Shown here: piece after piece, positions 25,555 through 34,850 of the stretch
Numbering within the stretch: position 1 is the first letter of the stretch
Layout of the letters: every line of letters begins with the position of its first letter
The notes under the pieces: generated by a model
The model's input: only the letters and a program-made list of their open reading frames with translations
Told to the model about the DNA's origin: nothing
Databases searched by the model: none
Made by a program: the position numbers and the translations under genes
From: Myceligenerans indicum
GTDB lineage: Bacteria; Actinomycetota; Actinomycetes; Actinomycetales; Cellulomonadaceae
Length of the DNA stretch: 64,000 nucleotides
Assembly: GCF_016742955.1 (NCBI RefSeq)
Contig: NZ_JABBYC010000001.1
Location: 451,386 to 515,385, forward strand
Reading direction: 5' to 3'

Positions 25555-26321
25555 TCGCACCGGCCGGTGATCTGGCACGGCTGGCGGCCGCATCGATCGA
25601 GGCACTGCTGACCGAGCACCCCCGGAGCGTCCTGGGGCTGGCCACCGGGTCGAGCCCGCTGAAGGTGTACGACGAGCTGGCCCGGCGGCACAAGGACGGC
25701 CTGTCCTTCGCCCACGCCCGCGCGTTCATGCTGGACGAGTACGTCGGACTGCCCGCCGACCACCCGGAGCGGTACCGCAACGTCATCGAGCGGGAGATCG
25801 CCTCGCGGGTGGACTTCGCACCGGGCGCCGTACAGGGTCCTGACGGCAACGCGGAGGACCTGGAGCGTGCCTGCGCCGACTACGAGGCCGCCATCGCGGC
25901 CACCGGCGGGGTCGACCTGCAGCTCCTGGGCATCGGCACGGACGGGCACATCGCGTTCAACGAGCCGGGCTCCTCGCTCGCCTCACGCACGCGGATCAAG
26001 ACGCTGACCCGGCAGACGCGCGAGGACAACGCGCGGTTCTTCGGCGGGGCGGTCGGCGACGTGCCACGGCACTGCCTCACGCAGGGGCTGGCGACGATCA
26101 TGTCGGCGAAGCACCTGGTGCTGCTCGCCACGGGCCGGGCGAAGGCGGAGGCGGTCCACCAGCTCGTGGAGGGCCCGATCTCGGCCATGTGGCCGGCGAC
26201 GATCATGCAGATGCACCCGCACGCCACCGTCCTGGTGGACGACGCGGCGGCAAGCCGCCTGCAGCTCGCCGACTACTACCGCCAGACCTACGCGGAGAAG
26301 CCGGACTGGCAGGGGCTCTGA
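25542..26321 (+). CDS. nagB: Glucosamine-6-phosphate deaminase NagB
   Basis: NagB turns glucosamine-6-P into fructose-6-P and ammonia, joining amino-sugar use to glycolysis. The 259-residue sequence has the phosphate loop GLATGSSPLKVYDEL, LDEYVGL with the general base Asp65, and IGTDGHIAFNEPGSS with Asp134, His136 and Glu141. AAGGGAG lies 7 bases before the ATG, inside the end of the kinase gene. The deacetylase NagA that should supply its substrate from GlcNAc-6-P is not in the window. Confidence 0.97.
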   Translation: MEVVIAPAGDLARLAAASIEALLTEHPRSVLGLATGSSPLKVYDELARRHKDGLSFAHARAFMLDEYVGLPADHPERYRNVIEREIASRVDFAPGAVQGPDGNAEDLERACADYEAAIAATGGVDLQLLGIGTDGHIAFNEPGSSLASRTRIKTLTRQTREDNARFFGGAVGDVPRHCLTQGLATIMSAKHLVLLATGRAKAEAVHQLVEGPISAMWPATIMQMHPHATVLVDDAAASRLQLADYYRQTYAEKPDWQGL

Positions 26322-26348
26322 CCGTCGGCCGCCGCGGCGGCGTACGGT
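26321..26348. terminator. Bidirectional hairpin between nagB and pncB
   Basis: The 14-bp perfect palindrome GCCGCCGCGGCGGC is flanked by ACCGT and ACGGT, extending the stem with a small bulge. It fills the gap between the two convergent genes. Confidence 0.6.
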
Positions 26349-26349
26349 C

Positions 26350-27831
26350 TCAGTCCGTCAGGGTCAGCGCTGTCGTCGGCAGCGCCGGGTCGCCGTCGGA
26401 GAGCCGGCGCGCCCCCCGCGGCAGCTCCGCGCGGGCGTTCGCGTGCGTGCGGACCGCGTTCTCCACGCCGTAGGCACCGACCCAGCGCGAGTCCACCGCC
26501 CCGTCCACGACCAGGGGAGCGTGCAGCGGCCGCACGTCGCGGTTGTCGGGAGTCCAGGCGGCGACCAGTTCGTCCGGTCCGGTGACCAGGAGTTCCTCCG
26601 TCGCCCGGCCGTCCGGTCCGTACCGGCGGGCGGCCGCCTTGCGGCCGCCGCGGGACTCCTTGCCCGAGGACGACTTCTCCACCGGTTCCAGCCGCCCGGC
26701 GGCGCTCTCCCGCGCGACGAGCTTGTAGACCATTCCGCAGGTCGGCGCCCCCGACCCGGTCACCAGCCGGGTTCCGACGCCGTAGACGTCCACCGGTACC
26801 GCGGCCAGGGCCGCGATCGCGTACTCGTCGAGGTCCGAGGTCACCACGATCTTCGTGGCGTGGGCGCCCAGCTGGTCCAGCCGCGCGCGGACCTCCACCG
26901 CGAGTCCGCCGAGGTCCCCGGAGTCGAGCCGCACCGCGCCCAGGCCGGTGCCCGCGACCTCGACGGCGCGGTCCACGCCCCGCAGCACGTCGTAGGTGTC
27001 GACGAGCAGGGTGGTGCCCGGCCCGAAGGCGTCGACCTGCGACCGGAAGGCGGAGACCTCGTCGTCGTGCAGGAGCGTGAACGCGTGGGCCGCGGTGCCG
27101 ATCGTGTCCAGCCCGTAGCGCATCCCGGCCTCCAGGTTCGACGTCGCGGTGAACCCGGCGACGACGGCGGCGCGGGAGGCCGCGATGGCCGCCTGCTCGT
27201 GCGCGCGCCGTGACCCCATCTCCAGGATGGGCCGGTGCACGGCGGCACTGGTCATGCGTGACGCGGCGGAGGCGACCGCCGAGTCGTAGTTCAGGATCGA
27301 CAGCACGAGCGTCTCGAGCAGTACCGCCTCGGCGAAGGTGCCCTCCACCTGGAGCACGGGCGAGCCGGGGAAGAACATCTCCCCCTCGGCGTAGCCCTGG
27401 ATGCTGCCGCTGAAGCGGTACCCGGCGAGATAGTCGAGCGTCCGTGCGTCCACGACGCCCTCGCGCTCGAGATACGCCAGCTCGTCGTCACCGAACCGGA
27501 AGTGCGGCAGCGCTTCCAGGACCCGGCCGGTCCCGGCGAGCACGCCGTACCGGCGCCCCGCGGGGAGCCGCCGCGTGAACACCTCGAACACGCAGTGCCG
27601 GTGTGCCGTGCCGTCGGCCAGGGCCGCCTGGAGCATGGTGAGCTCGTACCTGTCGGTGAGCAGTGCCACCGACGGACGCGCCGCGGGACGGGGTGCCGCG
27701 GGCAGGTCCGCGGGAAAGTTCTCCGGCAGGCCCTGGCCTGGTACGAGGGCCGGCGGCGGTGCCGGCTCGACGACGTGCAGGGCAGGCCAGTCGCTGAGCG
27801 GGGCGCCAGTGCCCCGGGGCTCGCTGGTCAT
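26350..27831 (-). CDS. pncB: Nicotinate phosphoribosyltransferase
   Basis: This enzyme makes nicotinate mononucleotide from nicotinate and PRPP in NAD salvage. The 493-residue sequence has LLTDRYELTMLQAAL, the catalytic-His region MGSRRAHEQAA, LLVDTYDVLRGV, AVRLDSGDLGGLA and VTSDLDEYAI, all hallmarks of the family. The N-terminal 70 residues are Pro-rich and poorly conserved. The ATG has no Shine-Dalgarno box but TACCGT sits 7 bases upstream, pointing to a leaderless mRNA. Confidence 0.94.
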   Translation of the reverse strand: MTSEPRGTGAPLSDWPALHVVEPAPPPALVPGQGLPENFPADLPAAPRPAARPSVALLTDRYELTMLQAALADGTAHRHCVFEVFTRRLPAGRRYGVLAGTGRVLEALPHFRFGDDELAYLEREGVVDARTLDYLAGYRFSGSIQGYAEGEMFFPGSPVLQVEGTFAEAVLLETLVLSILNYDSAVASAASRMTSAAVHRPILEMGSRRAHEQAAIAASRAAVVAGFTATSNLEAGMRYGLDTIGTAAHAFTLLHDDEVSAFRSQVDAFGPGTTLLVDTYDVLRGVDRAVEVAGTGLGAVRLDSGDLGGLAVEVRARLDQLGAHATKIVVTSDLDEYAIAALAAVPVDVYGVGTRLVTGSGAPTCGMVYKLVARESAAGRLEPVEKSSSGKESRGGRKAAARRYGPDGRATEELLVTGPDELVAAWTPDNRDVRPLHAPLVVDGAVDSRWVGAYGVENAVRTHANARAELPRGARRLSDGDPALPTTALTLTD

Positions 27832-27965
27832 ACGGTCCACGGTATGGCAGCCGGACCGGGTGAGCAGGCCGAAAGCACGGAGTCTCCGCACTCGTCTCAC
27901 GATCTGACCGTGTCGGAAACATCACGTGGAGGTCCTCGTCACAGCCCTGACCTCGATCGCCGCCG

Positions 27966-29789
27966 TCAACGGGCGCCGACGAACCACCTGCGCACCTTCG
28001 CCACCCGTTCCTCCAGCTGCGCGGCCGTGGCCAGTGGCACCTCGGGGCCGCCGCACTCGCGCCGCAGCCGGGTGTGGACGACGCCGTGCGGCTCGCCGGA
28101 CCGCTTGGCCCACGCCCCCACGAGCTTGGACAGCTCCTTGCGCAGCTCGCCCGCGCGGCGGTGCTCGTGCTCGGCCTGCTCGGCGGCCCGCTCGCGGTCG
28201 GTGGGCCCCGCCGCCGACGCCTGCGCGGCCCCGCGGGCCTTGACCTGTGCCGCCTGCCGCTGGCGCAGCAGCGTGGTGACCTGATCGGGTTCCAGCAGGC
28301 CGGGCAGCCCGAGGAAGTCGAGCTCCTCCGCGGAGCCGACGTCGGCCCCCGTGCCGAACTCGCCGCCGTCGAACAGGACGCGGTCGAACGAGGCCTGGGC
28401 GTCCAGCGCCTCGAAGGTGCCCTGGGTCAGGTCACCCGAGGCCTTCTCCTCACGGTTCGCCTCGGCGAGCAGGGCCGCCTCGGGGTCGTACTCGATCCCC
28501 TGCTCCTCGGCGGTGCTGGGCCGGTCCAGGGCGTGGTCGCGCTCCTGCTCCAGGCCCCCGGCGAGCTCCAGCAGCGGCGCGACCGACGGCAGGAAGACCG
28601 ACGCCGTCTCGCCGCGGGTCCGGGCACGCACGAAACGGCCGACGGCCTGGGCGAAGAACAGCGGCGTGGACGTGGACGTGGCGTACACGCCGATGGCGAG
28701 CCGGGGGACGTCCACGCCCTCGGACACCATGCGCACCGCGACCATCCAGCGGTCCTCGGACGAGGTGAAGTCCTCGATGCGCCCGGACGCCCCGGCGTCG
28801 TCGGACAGCACCACGACCGGGCGCTGTCCCGTGATCTCGGTCAGGTGCTTCGCGTAGGCGCGCGCCGTGTTCTGGTCGGTGGCGATGACGAGCCCGCCGG
28901 CGTCCGGGACGGTACGCCTGACCTCGGTGAGGCGCTTGTCCGCGGCGCGCAGCACCGACGGGACCCACTGACCCTCCGGGTCGAGCGCCGTGCGCCACGC
29001 CTGGGCCGTCATGTCCTTGGTCATGGCCTCGCCGAGCCGGGCCGAGACCTCGTCGCCCGCCCGGGTGCGCCACCGCATGTCGCCCGAGTAGGTCATGAAC
29101 AGCACCGGCCGCACGACGTGGTCGCGCAGGGCGTCACCGTACCCGTAGGTGTAGTCCGCCTTGGACCGGCGGATGCCGTCGCGGTCCTCCTCGTAGACCA
29201 CGAACGGGATCGGGGAGGTGTCGCTGCGGAACGGGGTGCCGGTCAGCGCGAGGCGGCGCGTGGCCTCCTCGAACGCTTCCCGCACCGCGTCACCCCAGCT
29301 CAGCGCGTCACCACCGTGGTGCACCTCGTCGAGGATCACCAGGGTGCGTGCCGCCTCGGTGCGCGCGCGGTGCAGCGCCGGGTTGGCGGCGACCTGGGCA
29401 TAGGTGAGCGCCACGCCGTCGTAGTGGGCGCCGTGCCGGCCCTGGGCGTTCGTGAAGCTGGGGTCGATGCTGACGCCCACCCGCGCCGCGGCATCGGCCC
29501 ACTGGTGCTTGAGGTGCTCGGTGGGCGCGACGACGGTCACCCGGCGAACCACCCCGGCCTCCAGGAGCTCGGTGGCAATGCGCAGGGCGAAGGTGGTCTT
29601 GCCCGCCCCGGGGGTGGCCACGGCCAGGAAGTCGCGCGGGGACCGCTCGCGGTAGAGCTCCAGCGCCTCGGCCTGCCAGGCGCGCAGGTTCGACGCCGTA
29701 CCCCACGGGGCACGGCGAGGAAAGGCGGGGCTCAGGTGCGAGGCGGCCGCAGACGACGGGTTACGGGGGAGCTGCGGCGTGTTCGTCAC
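27966..29789 (-). CDS. DEAD/DEAH-box (SF2) helicase
   Basis: The 607-residue helicase has Walker A ATPGAGKTTFALRIA, DEVHHGG as the DExH box, TGTPFRSD as motif III, and a C-terminal RecA-like lobe with MVSEGVDVPRLAIGVYAT and QAVGRFVRAR (motif VI). A charged coiled region follows. It resembles restriction-type or UvrB-like helicases, but no nuclease domain is seen. The GTG at 29789 overlaps the DUF3039 stop (GTGA), so the two are coupled; this pair is common in actinobacteria. Exact role unknown, perhaps DNA repair. Confidence 0.9.
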   Translation of the reverse strand: MTNTPQLPRNPSSAAASHLSPAFPRRAPWGTASNLRAWQAEALELYRERSPRDFLAVATPGAGKTTFALRIATELLEAGVVRRVTVVAPTEHLKHQWADAAARVGVSIDPSFTNAQGRHGAHYDGVALTYAQVAANPALHRARTEAARTLVILDEVHHGGDALSWGDAVREAFEEATRRLALTGTPFRSDTSPIPFVVYEEDRDGIRRSKADYTYGYGDALRDHVVRPVLFMTYSGDMRWRTRAGDEVSARLGEAMTKDMTAQAWRTALDPEGQWVPSVLRAADKRLTEVRRTVPDAGGLVIATDQNTARAYAKHLTEITGQRPVVVLSDDAGASGRIEDFTSSEDRWMVAVRMVSEGVDVPRLAIGVYATSTSTPLFFAQAVGRFVRARTRGETASVFLPSVAPLLELAGGLEQERDHALDRPSTAEEQGIEYDPEAALLAEANREEKASGDLTQGTFEALDAQASFDRVLFDGGEFGTGADVGSAEELDFLGLPGLLEPDQVTTLLRQRQAAQVKARGAAQASAAGPTDRERAAEQAEHEHRRAGELRKELSKLVGAWAKRSGEPHGVVHTRLRRECGGPEVPLATAAQLEERVAKVRRWFVGAR

Positions 29790-30115
29790 CTGCCGGAACC
29801 GCCTCCGTCCGGACCGCCCTTGCCCGGGCCGCCGTCCCCGTCCTGCGGCTCGCGCAGACCCTCGTAGATCTCCTTGCACACGGGGCACACCGGGAACTTG
29901 CTCGGATCCCGGCCCGGCACCCAGACCTTGCCGCACAGCGCGATCACCGGCCGGCCGGACAAGGCCGACCCCATGATCTTGTCCTTGCGGACGTAGTGGG
30001 CGAAGCGCTCGTGGTCCCCCGGCTCCGTCTCCTCGCGGGTCTCCTCGCGCTCGAGGACGCTCGTGGAACCGCTCGTGCGCGGGTCGTCCGGGGGATTGTC
30101 CAGGGGCTCGCTCAT
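29786..30115 (-). CDS. DUF3039 zinc-ribbon-like protein
   Basis: A 109-residue actinobacterial protein. The central FAHYVRKDKIMGSALSG and the Cys pairs in ALCGKVW and CPVCKEIYEGL suggest a small zinc ribbon. The N- and C-terminal ends are charged or Gly-rich. TAGAAT lies 7 bases before the ATG, so the transcript is probably leaderless, and the helicase gene overlaps its stop. I infer a partner or regulator role for that helicase. Confidence 0.85.
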   Translation of the reverse strand: MSEPLDNPPDDPRTSGSTSVLEREETREETEPGDHERFAHYVRKDKIMGSALSGRPVIALCGKVWVPGRDPSKFPVCPVCKEIYEGLREPQDGDGGPGKGGPDGGGSGR

Positions 30116-30268
30116 GGGTCGGATTCTACGTCGGGACACCGACATGCGTCCGACCGCCGCCGCGTGTCCCGCCGGTCCACGGCCGGTCCACGGCCGGGAC
30201 CCGCGCCGTGCCGCCCCTTCCGGCGCGGGGGAGCGGATCCACGGGCCCGGACCTGCTCCGGCCTCGGG

Positions 30269-31618
30269 TCACAGGTAGTTTCCGGCGACCGGCGCCGGCT
30301 TCCAGCGGCCGGAGGTGGCGATGTCCAGCACGCGGTCCGTGGTGAGCCCGTCGGCGCCGTGCTCCAGGAGGGAACGGCGTGCGACCTCGCGCAGGTCGGC
30401 CCCCGTGGCGCCGTCGAGGAACGAGGCCACCAGACCGGCGTCGACCCCGGCGTCCGGGGGGAGGTACAGGCGCAGGATCGCCTCGCGTCCGGCGGCGTCC
30501 GGCGGCGGGACCTCCAGGATCGTGTCGAACCTGCCGGGCCGCTTGACCGCGGGGTCGAGCGCGGCCGGATCGTTCGTCGTGGCCACCGTCAGGACGTCGT
30601 CGGTGGTGCGCGCGCCGTCGAGGGCGTCGAGGAACTCGCCGAAGCTCGTCGTCCCGCGGCTGTCCTTGCCGCCCACCGAGTCGATCTCCTCGAGCACCAC
30701 GAGGCACGGCCCGAGGGTGCGGACCTCCTCGTACAGCTCGGTCATCCAGGTGCGCAGCACGTCGGCGGTGACCAGGACGACGGTCAGGGGCCCGGCCAGC
30801 TCCGTGGCCAGCACCCGTGCCAGCTTCGTCTTGCCGACGCCGGGCGGCCCGGCCAGCAGGAGACCCCGCGACGTCGAGTGCCCGAGGGCGCGCAGCGTGT
30901 CCCGCCGGGTGGTCACCCCGGCGCAGAACAGGTCGGTCTCGTGCCACACGCTCTGCGGCAGGACGAGGTCGGTGCGCTCCTGCGGCGTGGGAGTCACCGG
31001 CTTGACCGTGAGCCTGCCCGGCGCGGAGGCCTGGAGCGTGCGGCCCCGGTAGGGGTGGTCGGCGGCCAGATCGGCCGACAGCGCGTCGAGCGCACGCTCC
31101 GCCACCTCGCGCCGGCCGGGGAGCGCGTGCGCGGTGAGGTACGGGTCGCCGAACTGGTAGCCGGTCTCGATCGCCACCGGGTCCTCGTCGCGGGTGCCCG
31201 CGGGGAACAGCACGGTCGCGGCGGTCGGGACGGTCACCGCCGTGCCCGAACCGAGGTCGAGCCGGGACATCTGCGGGGCGCGGCGGTCCGGGCCGCGCTG
31301 CACGACGTCGCCGGCGTGCTCCGCGATCCAGCGCCCCAGCACGAACCCGTACAGGAGGTGCAGGACCGGGGAGACGGGACGGGAGACCGTCTCCAGCGCC
31401 GACTCGTTGACCTCCCAGGTGCGGGCGAGCCATTCCGAGGCCGTGTGCGGCTCGGCCTTCTTCTCGGGGATCGGCCGGCCCAGCAGCGCCGCGATCCCGG
31501 CGACGGCCGCGCGGGCGGCCTCGTCGTGCTGTCCCAGGTCGGGCCAGGCGTGCGTGGTGGCCTCGGGCTTGTCCGGGACGCCGCCTGAGGGATTCCTTCC
31601 GTCATCGTTTGGGGTCAC
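30269..31618 (-). CDS. AAA+ ATPase
   Basis: The 449-residue protein has an unrecognised N-terminal region (1 to about 210) and one C-terminal AAA+ module: Walker A GPPGVGKTKLARVLA, Walker B CLVVLEEIDS, sensor 1 VATTNDPAALDPAVKRPGRFD with the Arg finger region, and the lid GADLREVARRSLLEHG. It resembles FtsH/CDC48-type ATPases without a protease. The start is GTG; ACAAT-type sequence just upstream may be a -10 box. It is monocistronic between the DUF3039 and clpS transcripts. Function unknown. Confidence 0.85.
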   Translation of the reverse strand: MTPNDDGRNPSGGVPDKPEATTHAWPDLGQHDEAARAAVAGIAALLGRPIPEKKAEPHTASEWLARTWEVNESALETVSRPVSPVLHLLYGFVLGRWIAEHAGDVVQRGPDRRAPQMSRLDLGSGTAVTVPTAATVLFPAGTRDEDPVAIETGYQFGDPYLTAHALPGRREVAERALDALSADLAADHPYRGRTLQASAPGRLTVKPVTPTPQERTDLVLPQSVWHETDLFCAGVTTRRDTLRALGHSTSRGLLLAGPPGVGKTKLARVLATELAGPLTVVLVTADVLRTWMTELYEEVRTLGPCLVVLEEIDSVGGKDSRGTTSFGEFLDALDGARTTDDVLTVATTNDPAALDPAVKRPGRFDTILEVPPPDAAGREAILRLYLPPDAGVDAGLVASFLDGATGADLREVARRSLLEHGADGLTTDRVLDIATSGRWKPAPVAGNYL

Positions 31619-31916
31619 CGGGATTGTCTACCAGCCGCCCGCGGCGACGTGAAGGGAAAAGGCGTCACCCGGCGACGACGGGTGACGCGACGGCGTCCGC
31701 GTGCCCGGCCGCGTGCCGTCCGTTCCGCGCCCCTGTTCCGCGCCACCGTGCAGCACGAGCCCGGAGGGCCTCCGGCGCGACTCCCGCGACGATCGGGACG
31801 GTCGGGGACCAGGCAGGACGCGGCCCGGCCACGAGCGGGTGAAGTGCTGGTGAGCCCTGCGCGAAAGCGCGGCGCGGAATGTGATTCACACCCTGGGGAT
31901 CGATAAGGTAGGGCTT
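31619..31916. other. Divergent intergenic region between AAA+ gene and clpS
   Basis: No gene is seen. It holds the divergent promoters, with TAAGGT (31904-31909) as the clpS -10 box. TGTGATTCACA (31880-31890) is a near-palindrome, and GCGCGAAAGCGCGG close by resembles but does not match the ClgR consensus spacing. Confidence 0.5.
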
Positions 31917-32270
31917 GTGACCTCCGCTGCGCAGATGCCCCAGTCCGCGCCCGCGGCGACAGTCTCAGCCGGGACGGCCACCCAGCAGGAGACGGAGCAG
32001 GACGCGGCTCACCGGCCTGCCGACCCGTGGGTGACGATCGTGTGGAACGATCCCGTCAATCTCATGTCGTACGTGACGTACGTCTTCGAGAGCTATTTCG
32101 GCTATCCGCAGGCGAAGGCGCACACACTCATGATGCGGGTGCACAACGACGGCAAGGCGGTCGTCTCCAGCGGGGGACGGGAGCGCATGGAGGTGGACGT
32201 GCAGGCCATGCACGGGTTCGGGCTGTGGGCGACGCTGCAGGAGACCGGCGGCGTCCAGGGAGCGGCATGA
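31917..32270 (+). CDS. clpS: ClpS adaptor of the Clp protease
   Basis: ClpS hands N-degron substrates to ClpAP or ClpCP. The 117-residue protein has a Gln/Ala-rich tail followed by the ClpS core with [16 protein letters not shown] and VFESYFGY, carrying the Asn-Asp pair that binds the N-terminal residue. The GTG start is leaderless-like (TAAGGT 7 bases upstream). Its stop overlaps the DUF2017 ATG (ATGA). Confidence 0.95.
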   Translation: MTSAAQMPQSAPAATVSAGTATQQETEQDAAHRPADPWVTIVWNDPVNLMSYVTYVFESYFGYPQAKAHTLMMRVHNDGKAVVSSGGRERMEVDVQAMHGFGLWATLQETGGVQGAA

Positions 32271-33064
32271 CCCCGTTCCGAGCCATGCGACGGGGCTACG
32301 AGTCGCGGATGGACCCGGTGGAGCGCGCCGTGCTCGCCCGGGTGGCGCGTGATGTCGCCACGATGGTCCGGGACGAGACGGGACTGCCCGCCTCCGCACC
32401 GGACCCCGACCCGAACGACCTGCCCACGCCGCACACGGGCAGCACCACCCGGGTGTGGAACAAGGGCCTCCTCGCCCCCGACGAGATCACCGACGGCGAT
32501 CTCGCGAAGCTGACGGGGATCTCGTCGGTCGGGCCCACGCCCCAGGACCCGGCGGTCCGGCGCCTCCTGCCGGACGCCAGCACCGACGACGACGGCGTGG
32601 CCGGGGAGTTCCGCCGGCTGACGCAGAACGACCTGGCCCAGGAGAAGGCCGAGCGCCTGGAGGCGTTCGCCGATCTGCTGGAGCCCCCGCCGTCCGAGGA
32701 CGATCCCGAGCCGGAGAAGGCGCCGTGGCAGACGCTCGGCCGGCACGGCGCGCCGCCGCCCGTGCGGGTCGCTCGCGAGTCCGCCGAAGCCGTCGCGGGA
32801 GCACTCACGGACATGCGCCTGGTCATCGCCCAGCGCCTGGGACTGGAGTCCGACGACGACGTCAACACGCTCACCGACCAGGTGATGTGGGACCAGCAGA
32901 TGGGCCGTGAGATCCCCGTCGCCGCCGACGGCCGCGCCGCACGGCGGTTCTGGTCCGGGGTGTTCGTCGCGGCGGGCTTCGCGCTCGAGACGCTGATGGA
33001 GGTCATGATCGCGGACCTGCGGGGACGTCCCCGGCCCCCCGAGACCGGTGCGGAGGACGCCTGA
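32267..33064 (+). CDS. DUF2017 family protein
   Basis: A 265-residue acidic, helical protein of the actinobacterial DUF2017 family, recognised by [20 protein letters not shown] and its usual place between clpS and murI. A variable Asp/Glu/Pro-rich middle (about 110-165) joins two helical parts. The 4-base overlap with clpS suggests a role linked to protein degradation. Function is not known. Confidence 0.85.
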   Translation: MTPFRAMRRGYESRMDPVERAVLARVARDVATMVRDETGLPASAPDPDPNDLPTPHTGSTTRVWNKGLLAPDEITDGDLAKLTGISSVGPTPQDPAVRRLLPDASTDDDGVAGEFRRLTQNDLAQEKAERLEAFADLLEPPPSEDDPEPEKAPWQTLGRHGAPPPVRVARESAEAVAGALTDMRLVIAQRLGLESDDDVNTLTDQVMWDQQMGREIPVAADGRAARRFWSGVFVAAGFALETLMEVMIADLRGRPRPPETGAEDA

Positions 33065-33168
33065 GGCTTCGCGCACGCCGCCGGACCCCCGCGGAACGTG
33101 GCAGGCATCACCTGCGCCGCGTGGCGCGGGTAACGGATCGGACACAGCGGTGCGATTAGCATCGCACC

Positions 33169-33972
33169 GTGAACGACGCGCCCATCGGCATCTTCGACTC
33201 CGGCCTCGGCGGCCTCACGGTCGCGCGCGCCATTCTGGACCAGCTACCGAACGAGCAGGTCCGGTATCTCGGCGACAACGCGAACACCCCCTACGGGCCC
33301 AAGCCCCTGGGGGCGATCCGGGCGATGGCGCTCGACGTCATGGACCGGCTCGTGTCCGACGGCGTGAAGATGCTGGTCATCGCCTGCAACACGGCGTCGT
33401 CGGTGGCGCTGCGCGATGCCCGTGAGCGGTACACGCTGCGGCACGGCATCCCCGTGGTCGAGGTCATCCTCCCCGCGGCACGCACCGCGGTGCGCACCAG
33501 CCGTTCCGGCCGCATCGGCGTGATCGGCACCCGGGCCACCATCGAGTCCCTGGCCTACGACGACGCGTTCCACGTCACCCCCGGCCTGGAGCTCACCACC
33601 CAGGCGTGCCCGGAGTTCGTGCGCCTGGTCGAGGAGGGGCAGACATCGGGCGAGGACGTGCTCAAGTACGCCCACGAGTACCTGGACCCCGTCAGGGACG
33701 CGGGGGTGGACACCCTCGTGCTCGGCTGCACGCACTACCCTCTGCTGACCGGGCCGATCAGCTACGTCATGGGCCAGGACGTCACCCTCGTCTCCAGCGC
33801 GGACGAGACCGCCAAGGACGTGTACCGCAAGCTCGTCGAGCACGACCTGGAGCGCAGCCCCGAGGCCGGGCCCCCCACGCACGCGTTCCTCACCACCGGG
33901 TCGCCCGAGGCCGTCCGCCCGCTGGCGCACCGCTTCCTCGGGCCCGAGGTCTCCCGCATGGAGGCCGTCTGA
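33169..33972 (+). CDS. murI: Glutamate racemase
   Basis: MurI supplies D-glutamate for peptidoglycan. The 267-residue sequence has [25 protein letters not shown], the catalytic Cys73 in [11 protein letters not shown] and the second catalytic Cys187 in LGCTHYPLL. The GTG start has TAGCAT 6 bases upstream and no Shine-Dalgarno box, so it is likely leaderless. Its stop overlaps the next ATG by one base. Confidence 0.97.
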   Translation: MNDAPIGIFDSGLGGLTVARAILDQLPNEQVRYLGDNANTPYGPKPLGAIRAMALDVMDRLVSDGVKMLVIACNTASSVALRDARERYTLRHGIPVVEVILPAARTAVRTSRSGRIGVIGTRATIESLAYDDAFHVTPGLELTTQACPEFVRLVEEGQTSGEDVLKYAHEYLDPVRDAGVDTLVLGCTHYPLLTGPISYVMGQDVTLVSSADETAKDVYRKLVEHDLERSPEAGPPTHAFLTTGSPEAVRPLAHRFLGPEVSRMEAV

Positions 33973-34802
33973 TGCGCCTCATCGCACTCGGGGTCTCGGG
34001 CTCGGGACCGGGGCCGGGCTCGCCCGCGTCGTCGTACCTCGTCCAGGTCTCCGCGGTCGAGGCCGCCGCCGCGGGGTACGAGGCACGGGACTGGACCGTG
34101 GTCCTGGATCTCGGCAACGGCGCCTTCGGTGCCCTGCAGCGCGCCGTCGACCCGTTCGACATCGACGCCGTCGCCATCTCCCACCTGCACCCGGACCACT
34201 GCGCCGACCTGTCGGGCATGTACGTGTACCTGCGCTACCACCCGGAGTGCGGATCGGTGCGCACCGGCAAGGGGAAGCACCTGCCGGTGTGGTCGCCGTC
34301 CACGACGGCGACGCAGGCGGCCCGGTCCTACGGGCTGAGCGACGGCGAGACGATGGACGCCGACTACGACTTCCGTTCGTGGCAGGAGGGCATGCCGGTG
34401 CAGGTCGGACCGCTGACCCTGGAGTCCTACCGGGTGTTCCACCCGGAGGAGGCGTGGGGCATCCGGGTGACCGGGCCGAGCACGCTGCGACCGGACGAGC
34501 GCGCCGTGATCGCCTACACCGGTGACACGGACTACTGCTCCGGCGTCGTGACGCTGGCCCGCGAGGCCGACCTGCTGCTCAGCGAGGCGGCCTTCGTCGA
34601 GGGCCGGGACGACCACGTCGAGCCCGGCATCCACCTCACCGGCAGGCGCGCCGGGAGGGTCGCGCACGAGTCCGACGCGAAGCGGCTCCTGCTGACGCAC
34701 CTGCCGGTGTGGAACGAGCCGGGCATCACGCTCGCCGAGGCACGTGACGAGTACGACGGCGACGTCCGCCTGGCCCAGCCGGGGGCGACGTACACGGTGT
34801 GA
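33972..34802 (+). CDS. Metallo-beta-lactamase-fold hydrolase
   Basis: The 276-residue protein has the zinc motif SHLHPDHCAD, a later YTGDTDYC strand with the bridging Asp, and LLLTHLPVW near the end. This is the RNase Z/MBL type usually found after murI in actinobacteria (in mycobacteria the similar gene is sometimes annotated as a ribonuclease Z or phosphodiesterase-like protein). The start overlaps murI by one base (TGATG), so the two are coupled. Confidence 0.9.
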   Translation: MRLIALGVSGSGPGPGSPASSYLVQVSAVEAAAAGYEARDWTVVLDLGNGAFGALQRAVDPFDIDAVAISHLHPDHCADLSGMYVYLRYHPECGSVRTGKGKHLPVWSPSTTATQAARSYGLSDGETMDADYDFRSWQEGMPVQVGPLTLESYRVFHPEEAWGIRVTGPSTLRPDERAVIAYTGDTDYCSGVVTLAREADLLLSEAAFVEGRDDHVEPGIHLTGRRAGRVAHESDAKRLLLTHLPVWNEPGITLAEARDEYDGDVRLAQPGATYTV

Positions 34803-34804
34803 GC

Positions 34805-34841
34805 GGCCCGGGAGGACACGCCGTGGTGTCCCGCCCGGGCC
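34805..34841. terminator. Bidirectional terminator hairpin
   Basis: GGCCCGGG and GGACAC pair with GTGTCC and CCCGGGCC across a 6-base loop and one small internal loop. It separates convergent genes. Confidence 0.75.
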
Positions 34842-34850
34842 GGTCCCCGG

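Noticed and set aside
31861..31880. ClgR operator upstream of clpS
   Set aside because: CGC-GAAA-GCG has a 4-base spacer, while my recollection of the ClgR consensus has 5; symmetry beyond that is poor.
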